A DNA stretch of 64,000 nt from UBA4874 sp002399435 (GTDB lineage Bacteria; Bacillota; Clostridia; Caldicoprobacterales; DTU083), in assembly GCA_036823195.1 (NCBI GenBank), contig DAISGI010000008.1:1-64000 (forward strand). The letters run 5' to 3'. Positions 27,934 through 36,482 of the stretch are shown piece after piece. Both the position numbers and the translations under genes were made by a program. The notes beneath the pieces are model-generated. The model did no database searches. It was given only the letters and a program-made list of their open reading frames with translations, and was not told where the DNA came from. Numbering within the stretch: position 1 is the stretch's first letter; the number at the start of each line of letters is the position of its first letter.

Positions 27934-30492
27934 TTGCGGTTTTCTGATTTCTGTAAAAAAGCCGGCATCTTGTTCATTGCCCTGTGTATGGCATTTTCTG
28001 CCGGATGCAGACCGGGAAAGCCCCGCGGTGAAAAGACTGCTGTAAAGAAAGCCAGGAAGGAGATAGAAAACGACATGCGGGAGAAGATTCCTCACCGGAC
28101 GGAACGAGTTGGGTCCGAAAAGGCGGAAACCTATCAGAATCCCATGGAGATCAAGGGCCAGCATGGGAAAAGTCCATTCACCGGGAGTGGGGAATATGGG
28201 ATCGGAGATCCTTTCGTGATGCGGTATAACGGCAGATATTATCTGTATCCCTCTTCCTGCGAAAACCGGGTCCGGGTCTATGAATCCGTGGATCTGGTTC
28301 ACTGGGAGTATAAGGGGTATGCCACGGAAGGCGATGATGTGTATTTTGCCTACGCACCGGAAGTGGTATATTACGACGGATCCTTTTATATGTGCACCTC
28401 TCCGGAAGGCAAGGGCCATTTTATTCTGAAAAGTGAAAGTCCCCTGGGACCGTTTCGACCGGTAACCGATAATTTCGGACATTCCATAGATGGCTCTTTC
28501 TGGATCACGGACGATGAGGACCTGTTTTTCCTTTATCCGGGAGAAAACCGGATTCACTCAGCCCGTCTGGATCCTGCAACCATGCTGCCTTCTCTGCGGA
28601 AGGTGGATCTGAATGCCACCCTTCACGGCTGGACAGAGGGCCCCGGGATGTTCCGGCGGGGGAAGTATCATTACCTGACCTATACAGGAAATCATGTGCT
28701 CAGTACCGGATACCGGGTTGCCTATTCCTATACCGGGGACAATCCCTTCGGGCAGTATATCATGCCGGAGGATAATATCCTCTTTTTGCGGTCGGAGCAG
28801 GAGGATCCGTTTCACGGGCTGGGGCACAGTTCCAATGTGACAGGCCCGGATCTGGACAGCATTTATTCCCCCTATCATAATCTGGTTGCGCTGGACGGTC
28901 CCCAGAGAAGGTATGACCTGGACCGGCTGATGACCAACGGCGGGCTGGTTTACAGCACGGGAGACACGAGCTTTCCGGTACCGGTTCCCTCCATGCCTTC
29001 CATATATGGATGGCTGGACGAAGAAGATCCGCATACTACGGAATCCTTTATGGTTTCTGATCAGGGAATCCTGAGCAACGACAGGGTACCCGGCGTCTTT
29101 ACCGCAGAGTATCATTTTCGATTGTCAGGGGAAAAATGTCCGGTGGATCTGAAGTTCGGGATTGACGGGGACTCCTGGTGGGCGGTCCGGGTGGATACGG
29201 AAAACAACACGCTTTCTCTAGTCTCGGCAGATCATGGGGTGGAGAAAAGGGTGGCTATGGAAAAGATCAGAGTCCACAACTATCAGAGATTGTGCACGGT
29301 TCGTGTGGAGAATACGCCGGAGGTGACCTATGTATACTGGAATGGCGCCCGAAAGCTGGCGCTTCACAAGGCGGATATTCCAGGGGGAAAAATCGGGGCT
29401 TCCGGCAGCCATGCCATATTCGGTTATATCGCGGCCAACGGGGAGGCTCTGGGTTCCGGGGATTTCGATGGGGTCAAAAACCTTCCCGGCAAGTTTGCCG
29501 CCATGCATTATCTGAAAGGAGAAAACCGGGGCTTTCATATCCGGAAGGCGGCAGAAAAGGAAGACGGACTGCGTCCCGGAGAAAAGGAAAGCAGTATGGT
29601 ACACCGGAACGGATCCCATTCCCTGGTTCTGAACACTCCCGGTGACTGGACCGAATATTCTGTCAATGCTGCCGAAGACGGTCTTTACGGCGTTACGGCC
29701 ACTTTGGGTCCGGAAAGCAGCGGTGCGGTGTGTCAATGGATTGTGGATGAAGATCCCGGCCAGGCGTTTTCATTTACGGTCCCGGAGACAGGACTGGAAA
29801 AGGAGGATCTGGCGGGGCTCCATCTTGGAAACCTGGAGCTGGAGAAGGGATTTCATACGCTGACGCTTTGCCTTCTGGAAGGGGAGCTGCGGGCAAACAT
29901 GTTTGAATTTCATAACATCACATCCCGGGACTGGGATTATGACAGTCAGTTTTCCATCCGGCAGGACCGGAAGGAATGGCTGCTTCTGGGGCCATGGAAG
30001 ATGCAAGGCGGAAAACTGGCGATAAAAGGTGAACAGGATGGAATGGCCGTGGTTGGCAAGCCGGGAATGATGGATTATGAAATGGATCTGGATATGGAAA
30101 TTCCCCGGAAAGGATCCGGCGAATCCGGGGTCATGTTCCGTGTGACGAATCCATCCCGGATGGATGCACAGGTACGGGAATCCTTTACCGGGTATGGGCT
30201 CAGCATCGGCGAAGAAAATATGACATTCTGCAAGTATAACTATGGCAAAATAGGAACCAGTCGTATCATCCGGCTGGGGGAAAATCATTCGGATCATGTC
30301 CGGCTCCGGGTCGTCGTTCAAAACAACCGGATCCGCATTTACCGGAAAGGGGAAAAGAAACCGGCAATGGACTTTTACGATCCCCGGCCATGGCTGTACG
30401 GCCGGATTGGATTCTACAGTTTCGGAAGGGAACTGACAGTCCGCCACCTTTCTGTGAAACCAATTCCTTTCACGAACTCATCAATACAGTAA
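27934..30492 (+). CDS. GH43-family glycoside hydrolase, surface lipoprotein
   Basis: Lipoprotein of 852 residues; lipobox FSAGC with the cysteine at 25. The GH43 five-bladed propeller spans about 68-370, with the expected catalytic residues D92 (GIGDPFV), D186 (SIDGSFW) and E235 (WTEGPGM). Beta-sandwich regions follow: a GH43 accessory domain (about 380-500), a CBM6-like part (about 520-650) and a LamG-like C-terminus (about 665-850). GH43 enzymes are mostly arabinofuranosidases or xylosidases; the exact bond is not predictable. The TTG start has GGGAGGGGAG upstream and no closer ATG exists. It would trim side chains outside the cell before uptake. Confidence 0.88.
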   Translation: MRFSDFCKKAGILFIALCMAFSAGCRPGKPRGEKTAVKKARKEIENDMREKIPHRTERVGSEKAETYQNPMEIKGQHGKSPFTGSGEYGIGDPFVMRYNGRYYLYPSSCENRVRVYESVDLVHWEYKGYATEGDDVYFAYAPEVVYYDGSFYMCTSPEGKGHFILKSESPLGPFRPVTDNFGHSIDGSFWITDDEDLFFLYPGENRIHSARLDPATMLPSLRKVDLNATLHGWTEGPGMFRRGKYHYLTYTGNHVLSTGYRVAYSYTGDNPFGQYIMPEDNILFLRSEQEDPFHGLGHSSNVTGPDLDSIYSPYHNLVALDGPQRRYDLDRLMTNGGLVYSTGDTSFPVPVPSMPSIYGWLDEEDPHTTESFMVSDQGILSNDRVPGVFTAEYHFRLSGEKCPVDLKFGIDGDSWWAVRVDTENNTLSLVSADHGVEKRVAMEKIRVHNYQRLCTVRVENTPEVTYVYWNGARKLALHKADIPGGKIGASGSHAIFGYIAANGEALGSGDFDGVKNLPGKFAAMHYLKGENRGFHIRKAAEKEDGLRPGEKESSMVHRNGSHSLVLNTPGDWTEYSVNAAEDGLYGVTATLGPESSGAVCQWIVDEDPGQAFSFTVPETGLEKEDLAGLHLGNLELEKGFHTLTLCLLEGELRANMFEFHNITSRDWDYDSQFSIRQDRKEWLLLGPWKMQGGKLAIKGEQDGMAVVGKPGMMDYEMDLDMEIPRKGSGESGVMFRVTNPSRMDAQVRESFTGYGLSIGEENMTFCKYNYGKIGTSRIIRLGENHSDHVRLRVVVQNNRIRIYRKGEKKPAMDFYDPRPWLYGRIGFYSFGRELTVRHLSVKPIPFTNSSIQ

Positions 30493-30653
30493 TCCGAATC
30501 CGTTTACGGGGATCTGAAGGTCAGGGCGGATTAGCCTGTTCTCCCGCTGTCATCTCAAGAAATTCATTTCTGGTTTCGCATTTTTTGCCAGAAAGATGGG
30601 GATACTATCGGTTGAGCAAAGCAGAAATGATGGGAATGCTTTTGTATCATTCA

Positions 30654-30682
30654 TTGGAAACTGGCTCATTTTATCATGTATT
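30654..30682 (+). promoter_or_regulatory. weak putative promoter before the third importer
   Basis: TTGGAA and TGTATT, 17 bases apart, each match consensus at four of six positions. They lie in the 251-base spacer between the GH43 stop and the next permease, about 60 bases before its start. Nothing else is evident in this spacer. The permease gene could equally be read through from upstream. Confidence 0.3.
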
Positions 30683-30743
30683 ATTGTTGCATGATTGCAT
30701 GAGTTCCATGTGTCAAGCTTTCAACGGAGAAGGGAGGATGACC

Positions 30744-31661
30744 ATGAAAGACAGGAAGAAAAGAAGCGGGATGGTTCGGCAGACAAACCTTTCCACAAGA
30801 CTCGCACCGGTGGTATTTCTGGGGCCGGCCATTATTCTGTTGATTCTGATTTCTGTTGTGCCATTATGTTATTCACTGTATCTGAGCACACAAAACTACA
30901 ATCTTTCCATGCCAAATCGGCCGATGAAGTTTGTCGGGCTGGAGAACTACCGCACCATGCTCTTAAAACCTGCGTTTCGGGAATCTCTGGGCTGGACGCT
31001 GATCTTTTCCTCGGTGTCGGTGGTGTTTGAAACCGTCCTCGGTCTGGGCATTGCCCTGATGCTGCACAGTGACAGCACAAAAAGATATTCGGCGCCGTTC
31101 AAGACCATTATGATTATCCCGATGATGATTGCGCCGGTGGTATCGGCAACCATCTGGAAACTGATGTACTATCCGGTATATGGCGTGTTGAACAACACAT
31201 TGACCATGCTGGGAATCAATGGTCCGAACTGGCTCGGCGAAACGTTTTATGCGAAGATTGCCATTATCATTGTGGAGATCTGGGGGGCAACGCCCTTTTG
31301 CATTCTGGTATATCAGGCGGCGCTGAATACCGTATCCACGGAAATGATCGAAGCAGCCAGGGTGGACGGAGCCTCGGCAGGCCGGGTTTTCTTCAGCATT
31401 ACCCTGCCGAGCATCCGGAATTTCATTGCATTGGTGGTGTCCATCCGGATTGCGGATTCCCTGCGGATATTTGACATCGTCATGCAGTTGACAAACGGGG
31501 CCCCCGGATCCACCACGGAAACCATCGGAACTACGATTTACAAGGCAGCGTTCCGGTATTATCAGGTAGGGCAGGGGTCGGCCGGTGCATTCCTGTTCTT
31601 TATCGTCATATCCATCGTATCATTGCTGTCCATGATGCTGATGAGAAAACGGGAAGACTAA
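30744..31661 (+). CDS. sugar ABC transporter permease (MalF type) of the third importer
   Basis: Permease of 305 residues with six helices and the EAA loop MIEAARVDGASAGRVFFSI. The reading frame stays open about 350 bases upstream, but that part is not permease-like. The ATG chosen is 7 bases from GAAGGGAGG; an ATG two codons earlier is too close to it. A MalG-type permease and a binding protein follow, completing a third importer in the usual order permease, permease, binding protein. Confidence 0.92.
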   Translation: MKDRKKRSGMVRQTNLSTRLAPVVFLGPAIILLILISVVPLCYSLYLSTQNYNLSMPNRPMKFVGLENYRTMLLKPAFRESLGWTLIFSSVSVVFETVLGLGIALMLHSDSTKRYSAPFKTIMIIPMMIAPVVSATIWKLMYYPVYGVLNNTLTMLGINGPNWLGETFYAKIAIIIVEIWGATPFCILVYQAALNTVSTEMIEAARVDGASAGRVFFSITLPSIRNFIALVVSIRIADSLRIFDIVMQLTNGAPGSTTETIGTTIYKAAFRYYQVGQGSAGAFLFFIVISIVSLLSMMLMRKRED

Positions 31662-31674
31662 GGAGGTGACTCAT

Positions 31675-32520
31675 TTGAAATCAAAAAAACGTTCCGGGCA
31701 CGCCGGGCGGGTTGGTATGTTTATTGGTCTGCTGGTGGCTGCAGTTTTTTTCCTGTTCCCCATATACTGGGCAATTACCATGTCCTTTAAAAAGAAGGGG
31801 GATATCCTTGTGACGATCCCGCAGTTCTTTCCCATTCGGCCAACACTGGAAAACTATGTGGAAATCATGCAGAGATCCAGTTTCCCGACGTTTGCAGGGA
31901 ACAGCATTATGGTTTCCCTTGTGACCACGTTGATCTGCGTGATCATTGCTGCAATGGCAGGTTATGGACTGACGCGGTTTTCCGTATCGGGACGCAGTCA
32001 GATTTCCACCGGGATCTATATCATACGTATGGTGCCCGGGCTGGTTTACACGGTACCGCTGTATATGATCTACCAACAGATTCATCTGATTGACAACCGC
32101 TGGGGTTTGATCCTTGCATACTGTACCTTTTCCCTTCCCATGTCCATATGGCTGTTCCTCAGCTTTTATGAGGAGATCCCGAAGGAAATCTATGAATCAG
32201 CAAGCATTGACGGATGCTCGGACTACAGAATGTTTATTTCCATTGCCCTGCCGCTGGTTTTATCCGGCGTTTCCGTTGTTGCGATTCTCTGCTTTATTGG
32301 AGCCTGGAATGAGTTCAGCCTGGCACTGACGCTGACCTTCCGGGATGCTTATAAAACACTGCCCATCGGCATTAATTCCATGATCCAGAGGGAACGGGAT
32401 ACGCCCTTTGGTTCCATGGCTGCGGTGGGAACCATGGCCATGCTGCCTGCCATTATTCTTTCGCTGACCATGCAGAAGTACATTGTGAAGGGATTTACTG
32501 CCGGTGCGGTAAAGGGATGA
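31675..32520 (+). CDS. carbohydrate ABC transporter permease (MalG type) of the third importer
   Basis: Permease of 281 residues with six helices, the EAA loop IYESASIDGCSDYRMFISIAL and the typical C-terminus QKYIVKGFTAGAVKG. A GTG three codons upstream overlaps the AGGAGGTGA site itself, so the TTG eight bases after that site is the better start (protein begins MKSKKRSGHAG). Confidence 0.92.
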   Translation: MKSKKRSGHAGRVGMFIGLLVAAVFFLFPIYWAITMSFKKKGDILVTIPQFFPIRPTLENYVEIMQRSSFPTFAGNSIMVSLVTTLICVIIAAMAGYGLTRFSVSGRSQISTGIYIIRMVPGLVYTVPLYMIYQQIHLIDNRWGLILAYCTFSLPMSIWLFLSFYEEIPKEIYESASIDGCSDYRMFISIALPLVLSGVSVVAILCFIGAWNEFSLALTLTFRDAYKTLPIGINSMIQRERDTPFGSMAAVGTMAMLPAIILSLTMQKYIVKGFTAGAVKG

Positions 32521-32624
32521 CTGCATTTGAAAGGGCAGCCCGGCCGGCAGGCGGGGCCAAAAGGATGTCGATCATATTATAAAATCCATGTTAGCAAAAT
32601 GATAACAGGAGAGGTGAATCATTG

Positions 32625-34088
32625 ATGAAAAAGTGGAAATCCATTTTAGCCGTTTTGCTGTGTATGCTGCTGCTGTCTGCTGCGGCATGTAAATCCGGCA
32701 CTTCCAACAAAAAGCCCGGCGCCACGGCAACCCCGGGAGCTTCCGAAGCCCCGGTAAAGGGTTCGGTTTTAAAGAAATATCCGATGCTGAAAAATCTTGA
32801 TCTGGACGGCACACTGAAGCCCGGTATGTACAAGGGTCGGAAGATTGTCGTCGCCACCAGCGCCGGGGACTATGAAAAAAGTATGAAGGTATACAAACAG
32901 CTGTTTCATGAACTGACCGGCGGTGAAGTGGAAATACAGTCTTTCCCGGACCAGTTGTTTGAAAAGGCACAGATGGCTCTCAATACCGGCGGCCAGTTTG
33001 ACGTGATTGTCATGCCCATTGCCTATATCCATTCGTTTGCCTATTCCGGACTGCTTGCAGACTTAACAAAAATGCTCAGCTCCAAGGCAAGCCCGGGGTA
33101 CGATCCGGACGATTTTCTTCACGGCCTGTACGATACTTACGCAAACTACAATCATATGACTGTTGCGCTTCCCTTCAAGCCGGATGCGCAGATGCTTTTT
33201 TACCGCAAGGACCTTTTTGAGGATGAAACGCAGAAAAAGAACTTTAAGGCAAAGAACGGACGGGATCTGACCGTTCCGGAAACACCGGAGGAAATGCTGG
33301 AAGTCGCCAAATTCTTTACCAAATCCATGAATGCGGATTCCCCGGTTCAGTATGGATATTCCAGCATGATGAGCAAGCCCAACAGCCGTTTTTCCTGGTT
33401 CAACCGGCTTGGTTATTACGGCGGAAAGGAAGTTGGCAACAATTTTGAGCCGGGCTTTACGAACGGCAGCGGGGTAAAAGCCCTTCAGTTTCAGGTGGAT
33501 TTGCTGAAATGCGCTCCCAAAGATGTCCTGACCTTTGACTGGGATACATCCAACACTTATTTCGCCCAGGGAAACGCAGCCATGATGGAACAATGGCCGG
33601 GGCTGTATCTTACCTGCAATCAGGAAGGTTCCCCAACCAAAGGGAAAGTGGGATATGCGGTTTGTCCGGGCAAGAGCCCGACCCTTGGCGGATGGGCCAT
33701 GGCAATCACAGGGGACAGCGCTGAGAAGGAAATGGCGTTTAAGTTCTGCGAAATGGTTACCTCCAAAGACGGCGAATATATCAAGATCGCATACACGATG
33801 GATCCGTGCCGTACATCGAATTACGAGCGTGACATTGTAAAGAAAACCAGCGATCCGGCATTCTATAAGGCACTGATGGACAGCCTCTCCGTTGCGAGGC
33901 AGCTTGCCGATACGGATATTCCGTTTGTGTCCGGAGAGATTGCGGATATTGAAGAAAACTCGATCCAGTCCGTGCTGGTGGGAAAACTTTCCGTGAAGAA
34001 AGCCGTCGACCAGATGTCCAGGCAGTTCAAGGATGCGGTCAAAGGCGTCAGCGATCAGCTGAAATCCCCCAAAAAATCAAAGTCATAG
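32625..34088 (+). CDS. sugar ABC transporter substrate-binding lipoprotein of the third importer
   Basis: Binding protein of 487 residues. Lipobox SAAAC with the cysteine at 22, then a Pro/Ala/Thr linker (GATATPGASEAPVKG). The mature part is a family-1 binding fold (GRKIVVATSAGDYEKSMKVY, MALNTGGQFDVIVMPIAY, NAAMMEQWPGLYL). AGGAGAGGTGA precedes TTG-ATG; the ATG is taken. The C-terminus is lysine-rich and low in complexity. It sits between its permeases and a cytosolic GH43, which suggests that the enzyme acts on what this system imports. Confidence 0.9.
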   Translation: MKKWKSILAVLLCMLLLSAAACKSGTSNKKPGATATPGASEAPVKGSVLKKYPMLKNLDLDGTLKPGMYKGRKIVVATSAGDYEKSMKVYKQLFHELTGGEVEIQSFPDQLFEKAQMALNTGGQFDVIVMPIAYIHSFAYSGLLADLTKMLSSKASPGYDPDDFLHGLYDTYANYNHMTVALPFKPDAQMLFYRKDLFEDETQKKNFKAKNGRDLTVPETPEEMLEVAKFFTKSMNADSPVQYGYSSMMSKPNSRFSWFNRLGYYGGKEVGNNFEPGFTNGSGVKALQFQVDLLKCAPKDVLTFDWDTSNTYFAQGNAAMMEQWPGLYLTCNQEGSPTKGKVGYAVCPGKSPTLGGWAMAITGDSAEKEMAFKFCEMVTSKDGEYIKIAYTMDPCRTSNYERDIVKKTSDPAFYKALMDSLSVARQLADTDIPFVSGEIADIEENSIQSVLVGKLSVKKAVDQMSRQFKDAVKGVSDQLKSPKKSKS

Positions 34089-34136
34089 TCACAGAAGACA
34101 TAGGAACAGAGGACATAGGAATAAACAGAACCGATG

Positions 34137-34156
34137 CGGGCCCCTTTTGGGGTCCG
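34137..34156 (+). terminator. GC-rich hairpin upstream of the cytosolic GH43 gene
   Basis: CGGGCCCC and GGGGTCCG pair over eight bases (one G-U) around TTTT. No long U-tract follows, so it may attenuate or process the transcript more than end it. Just upstream the element GACATAGGA occurs twice in tandem. Confidence 0.4.
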
Positions 34157-34194
34157 TTCCATATAAATTAATAAATTGCGAAAGGACGTCGCAT

Positions 34195-36432
34195 ATGAAA
34201 ACATATCAGAATCCTCTTTCACTGCCCGGGCAGGATCCGGAGCAGGGGCTCGGCGATCCATTTGTTTTTCGGTTTAACGGGCGGTATTATCTGTGCCCTT
34301 CCCCCGGCGGGGAAAAGCAGGGTGTCCTATTATGGGAATCCACGGATATGACGACGTGGAGTTTCCTGGGGAATATAGCTCCCGATGCATTGCTGCACCA
34401 TATGTATGCACCGGAGATCTTTTATTACAACGGTACATTTTTTCTCGTCGGATCCCCGGACGGGGAAGGACATTACATCTTTGTTTCCGATTCACCCGGA
34501 GGCCCGTACCGAAAGCTGACGGGAAATCTCGGTCAGACCATTGACGGTTCCATGTTTGCGGACAATGATGGGTCGCTTTATTTCTATCATGCGGAGTATC
34601 CCTCCATATACGGGCACCGCATGGATCCGGACGGAACCCTGCATCCCGGTCAGGAGCTGTACGGCACTTCCATGGGGCACTGGACGGAAGGCCCCGGGGT
34701 TTTTCTGCGCGGAAACAAATACTACATTACCATGACAGGCAATCACCTGCACTCCCGGGCCTACCGTGTGGACTATGCATACAGCAGCGAGGGTCCGCTG
34801 GGCCCGTTCCGGATACCGCGGAATAAAACACTGCTGGTCAACTCGGCATATGAATATGGAAGCCTGGGACATTCCTCCACGGTGATCGGTCCGGATCTGG
34901 ACAGCTACTGGATTTTCTATCACAGCTTCCGGATGGAGCCGAAGGACGCCAGCCATGGGATCCGCCGGCACGGCCGGTTTGTTCACATGGACCGCATGCT
35001 GTTCAACGGGGATGAACTGTATGTAAGCGGGCCGAGCCTTTCGGAAACGCCGGTGCCGGAGCTGCCGGATTTTTATGGCTGGGCGGATGAGGGCCCGGAT
35101 TCCCGGCTGTTCCTGCATAAAAATACGTTTGTGCTCTCCAAAGGGGAAATGTCCCCGTGTGGAACAGCGGAAATCACGTTTTTGCCGGGAGAAAATGGCG
35201 CCGCTGTTTTTGCCTGGCAGGATGTGTCCAATTATCTCGAAGTGATGCCCTGTGACGGGGAGCTCCGCATCTTTTCCGTGAAGGACGGCAGCCGGAGCTG
35301 TCTTTTTGAAGCACCTCTTTTTAAAGGCTTTCGGCAGGATGTGCTGCATACCCTGAGGATGGAGGGAGACGAAGAAAACATTACCTTTTTTGTGGACCGG
35401 ATGCGCAAGGGATGCATTTCGACAGTTTCCCCTGCCGGGCGGATCGGAACGAAGGATGCGCTGCGTACATCTTATGTGGCATTTACCCATCATGTTCACC
35501 AATCCAGCGACAGGGAGCATTATCAGCATATCCCCGGTTATCTGGGCTGCATGACGGCACTGCCCGGCAGCGGCGGCGAAGCACTGGCCTGTCCGCAGGA
35601 GGAAACACGGCGGATCCTGCATGCCGGAGAGAGCGTCCGTTACCGGATCAACGTGACCCGGGAAGCACGGTATCATCTTCAGGCCACTCTGCAGTCCTTT
35701 GGCGATACCAAAGTGGAGTGGTGCGTGGAATCAGAGAAAGGACAGGGAAAAGGACAAAGGGAGTTTTCCGTTCAGCCGGCCCTTCAACGGGTGGGGCTTG
35801 GCACGGCTGCCCTGAAGAAAGGGTGCCAGGAATGGACCCTGACGGTTCTAAGCGGGGCACTGCAGCTGCGCGGATTTGATCTTTTCCCGGTGGAGAAACC
35901 TTTCGCCGAGGAATTCAGCGGCCTTACGCTGTGTAAAAACACGGAGCAAATCGAAGGGGACATCTGCATTGACCGGATGGAAGGGCTGCAGATGGACCGT
36001 CCGGGTCACGCCCTGTGTCAGTTTGGGTCCCGGTTTCATACCGAGGAGTGCATGGAGGCTGATGTTGTTTTCCGCGGGGATGAGATCCGTCGTTCCGCAG
36101 GCATTTTTCTCCGTGTCAGTGAAAATTCCTTCTATCCGGATCAGGTATGGATCGGTCATCGGGGATATTATGTTGGGTTTGACGGAAACCACGTATTTAT
36201 CTGGCGTATGAACTTTGATAAAAAAGTGCTGGCCCAGGCCCGCTTTCCCATTTTGCCGGAGACTTCCTGCCGGATCCGTGCGGAGATCCGGGGGAATGAG
36301 ATCACGGCATCCGTAAACGGGAAATATGTCATCTCGGCTGTGGACGATGATTCCCTGCCCTACGGAGTGGCAGCGGTGGGTTCCTTTGGGGCGCGCGTTA
36401 CCTTTTCACGCGTCCGCTTTGATCTGAAATAA
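34195..36432 (+). CDS. GH43-family glycoside hydrolase, cytosolic
   Basis: Enzyme of 745 residues with no signal peptide, closely related in layout to the lipoprotein GH43 upstream. The propeller begins at residue 4 (YQNPLSL), with catalytic residues D21 (GLGDPFV), D117 (TIDGSMF) and E165 (WTEGPGV). The C-terminal half is beta-rich, ending in a LamG-like domain (RSAGIFLRVSENSF). The start is set by AAAGGA 8 bases upstream. Cytosolic location points to trimming of imported oligosaccharides. Two paralogues on opposite sides of the membrane suggest sequential removal of the same type of side chain. Confidence 0.88.
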   Translation: MKTYQNPLSLPGQDPEQGLGDPFVFRFNGRYYLCPSPGGEKQGVLLWESTDMTTWSFLGNIAPDALLHHMYAPEIFYYNGTFFLVGSPDGEGHYIFVSDSPGGPYRKLTGNLGQTIDGSMFADNDGSLYFYHAEYPSIYGHRMDPDGTLHPGQELYGTSMGHWTEGPGVFLRGNKYYITMTGNHLHSRAYRVDYAYSSEGPLGPFRIPRNKTLLVNSAYEYGSLGHSSTVIGPDLDSYWIFYHSFRMEPKDASHGIRRHGRFVHMDRMLFNGDELYVSGPSLSETPVPELPDFYGWADEGPDSRLFLHKNTFVLSKGEMSPCGTAEITFLPGENGAAVFAWQDVSNYLEVMPCDGELRIFSVKDGSRSCLFEAPLFKGFRQDVLHTLRMEGDEENITFFVDRMRKGCISTVSPAGRIGTKDALRTSYVAFTHHVHQSSDREHYQHIPGYLGCMTALPGSGGEALACPQEETRRILHAGESVRYRINVTREARYHLQATLQSFGDTKVEWCVESEKGQGKGQREFSVQPALQRVGLGTAALKKGCQEWTLTVLSGALQLRGFDLFPVEKPFAEEFSGLTLCKNTEQIEGDICIDRMEGLQMDRPGHALCQFGSRFHTEECMEADVVFRGDEIRRSAGIFLRVSENSFYPDQVWIGHRGYYVGFDGNHVFIWRMNFDKKVLAQARFPILPETSCRIRAEIRGNEITASVNGKYVISAVDDDSLPYGVAAVGSFGARVTFSRVRFDLK

Positions 36433-36482
36433 CGGGTAATTAAATCTTCGAAGATGTGAATGCACGAAAGGAGAGCATGGAT

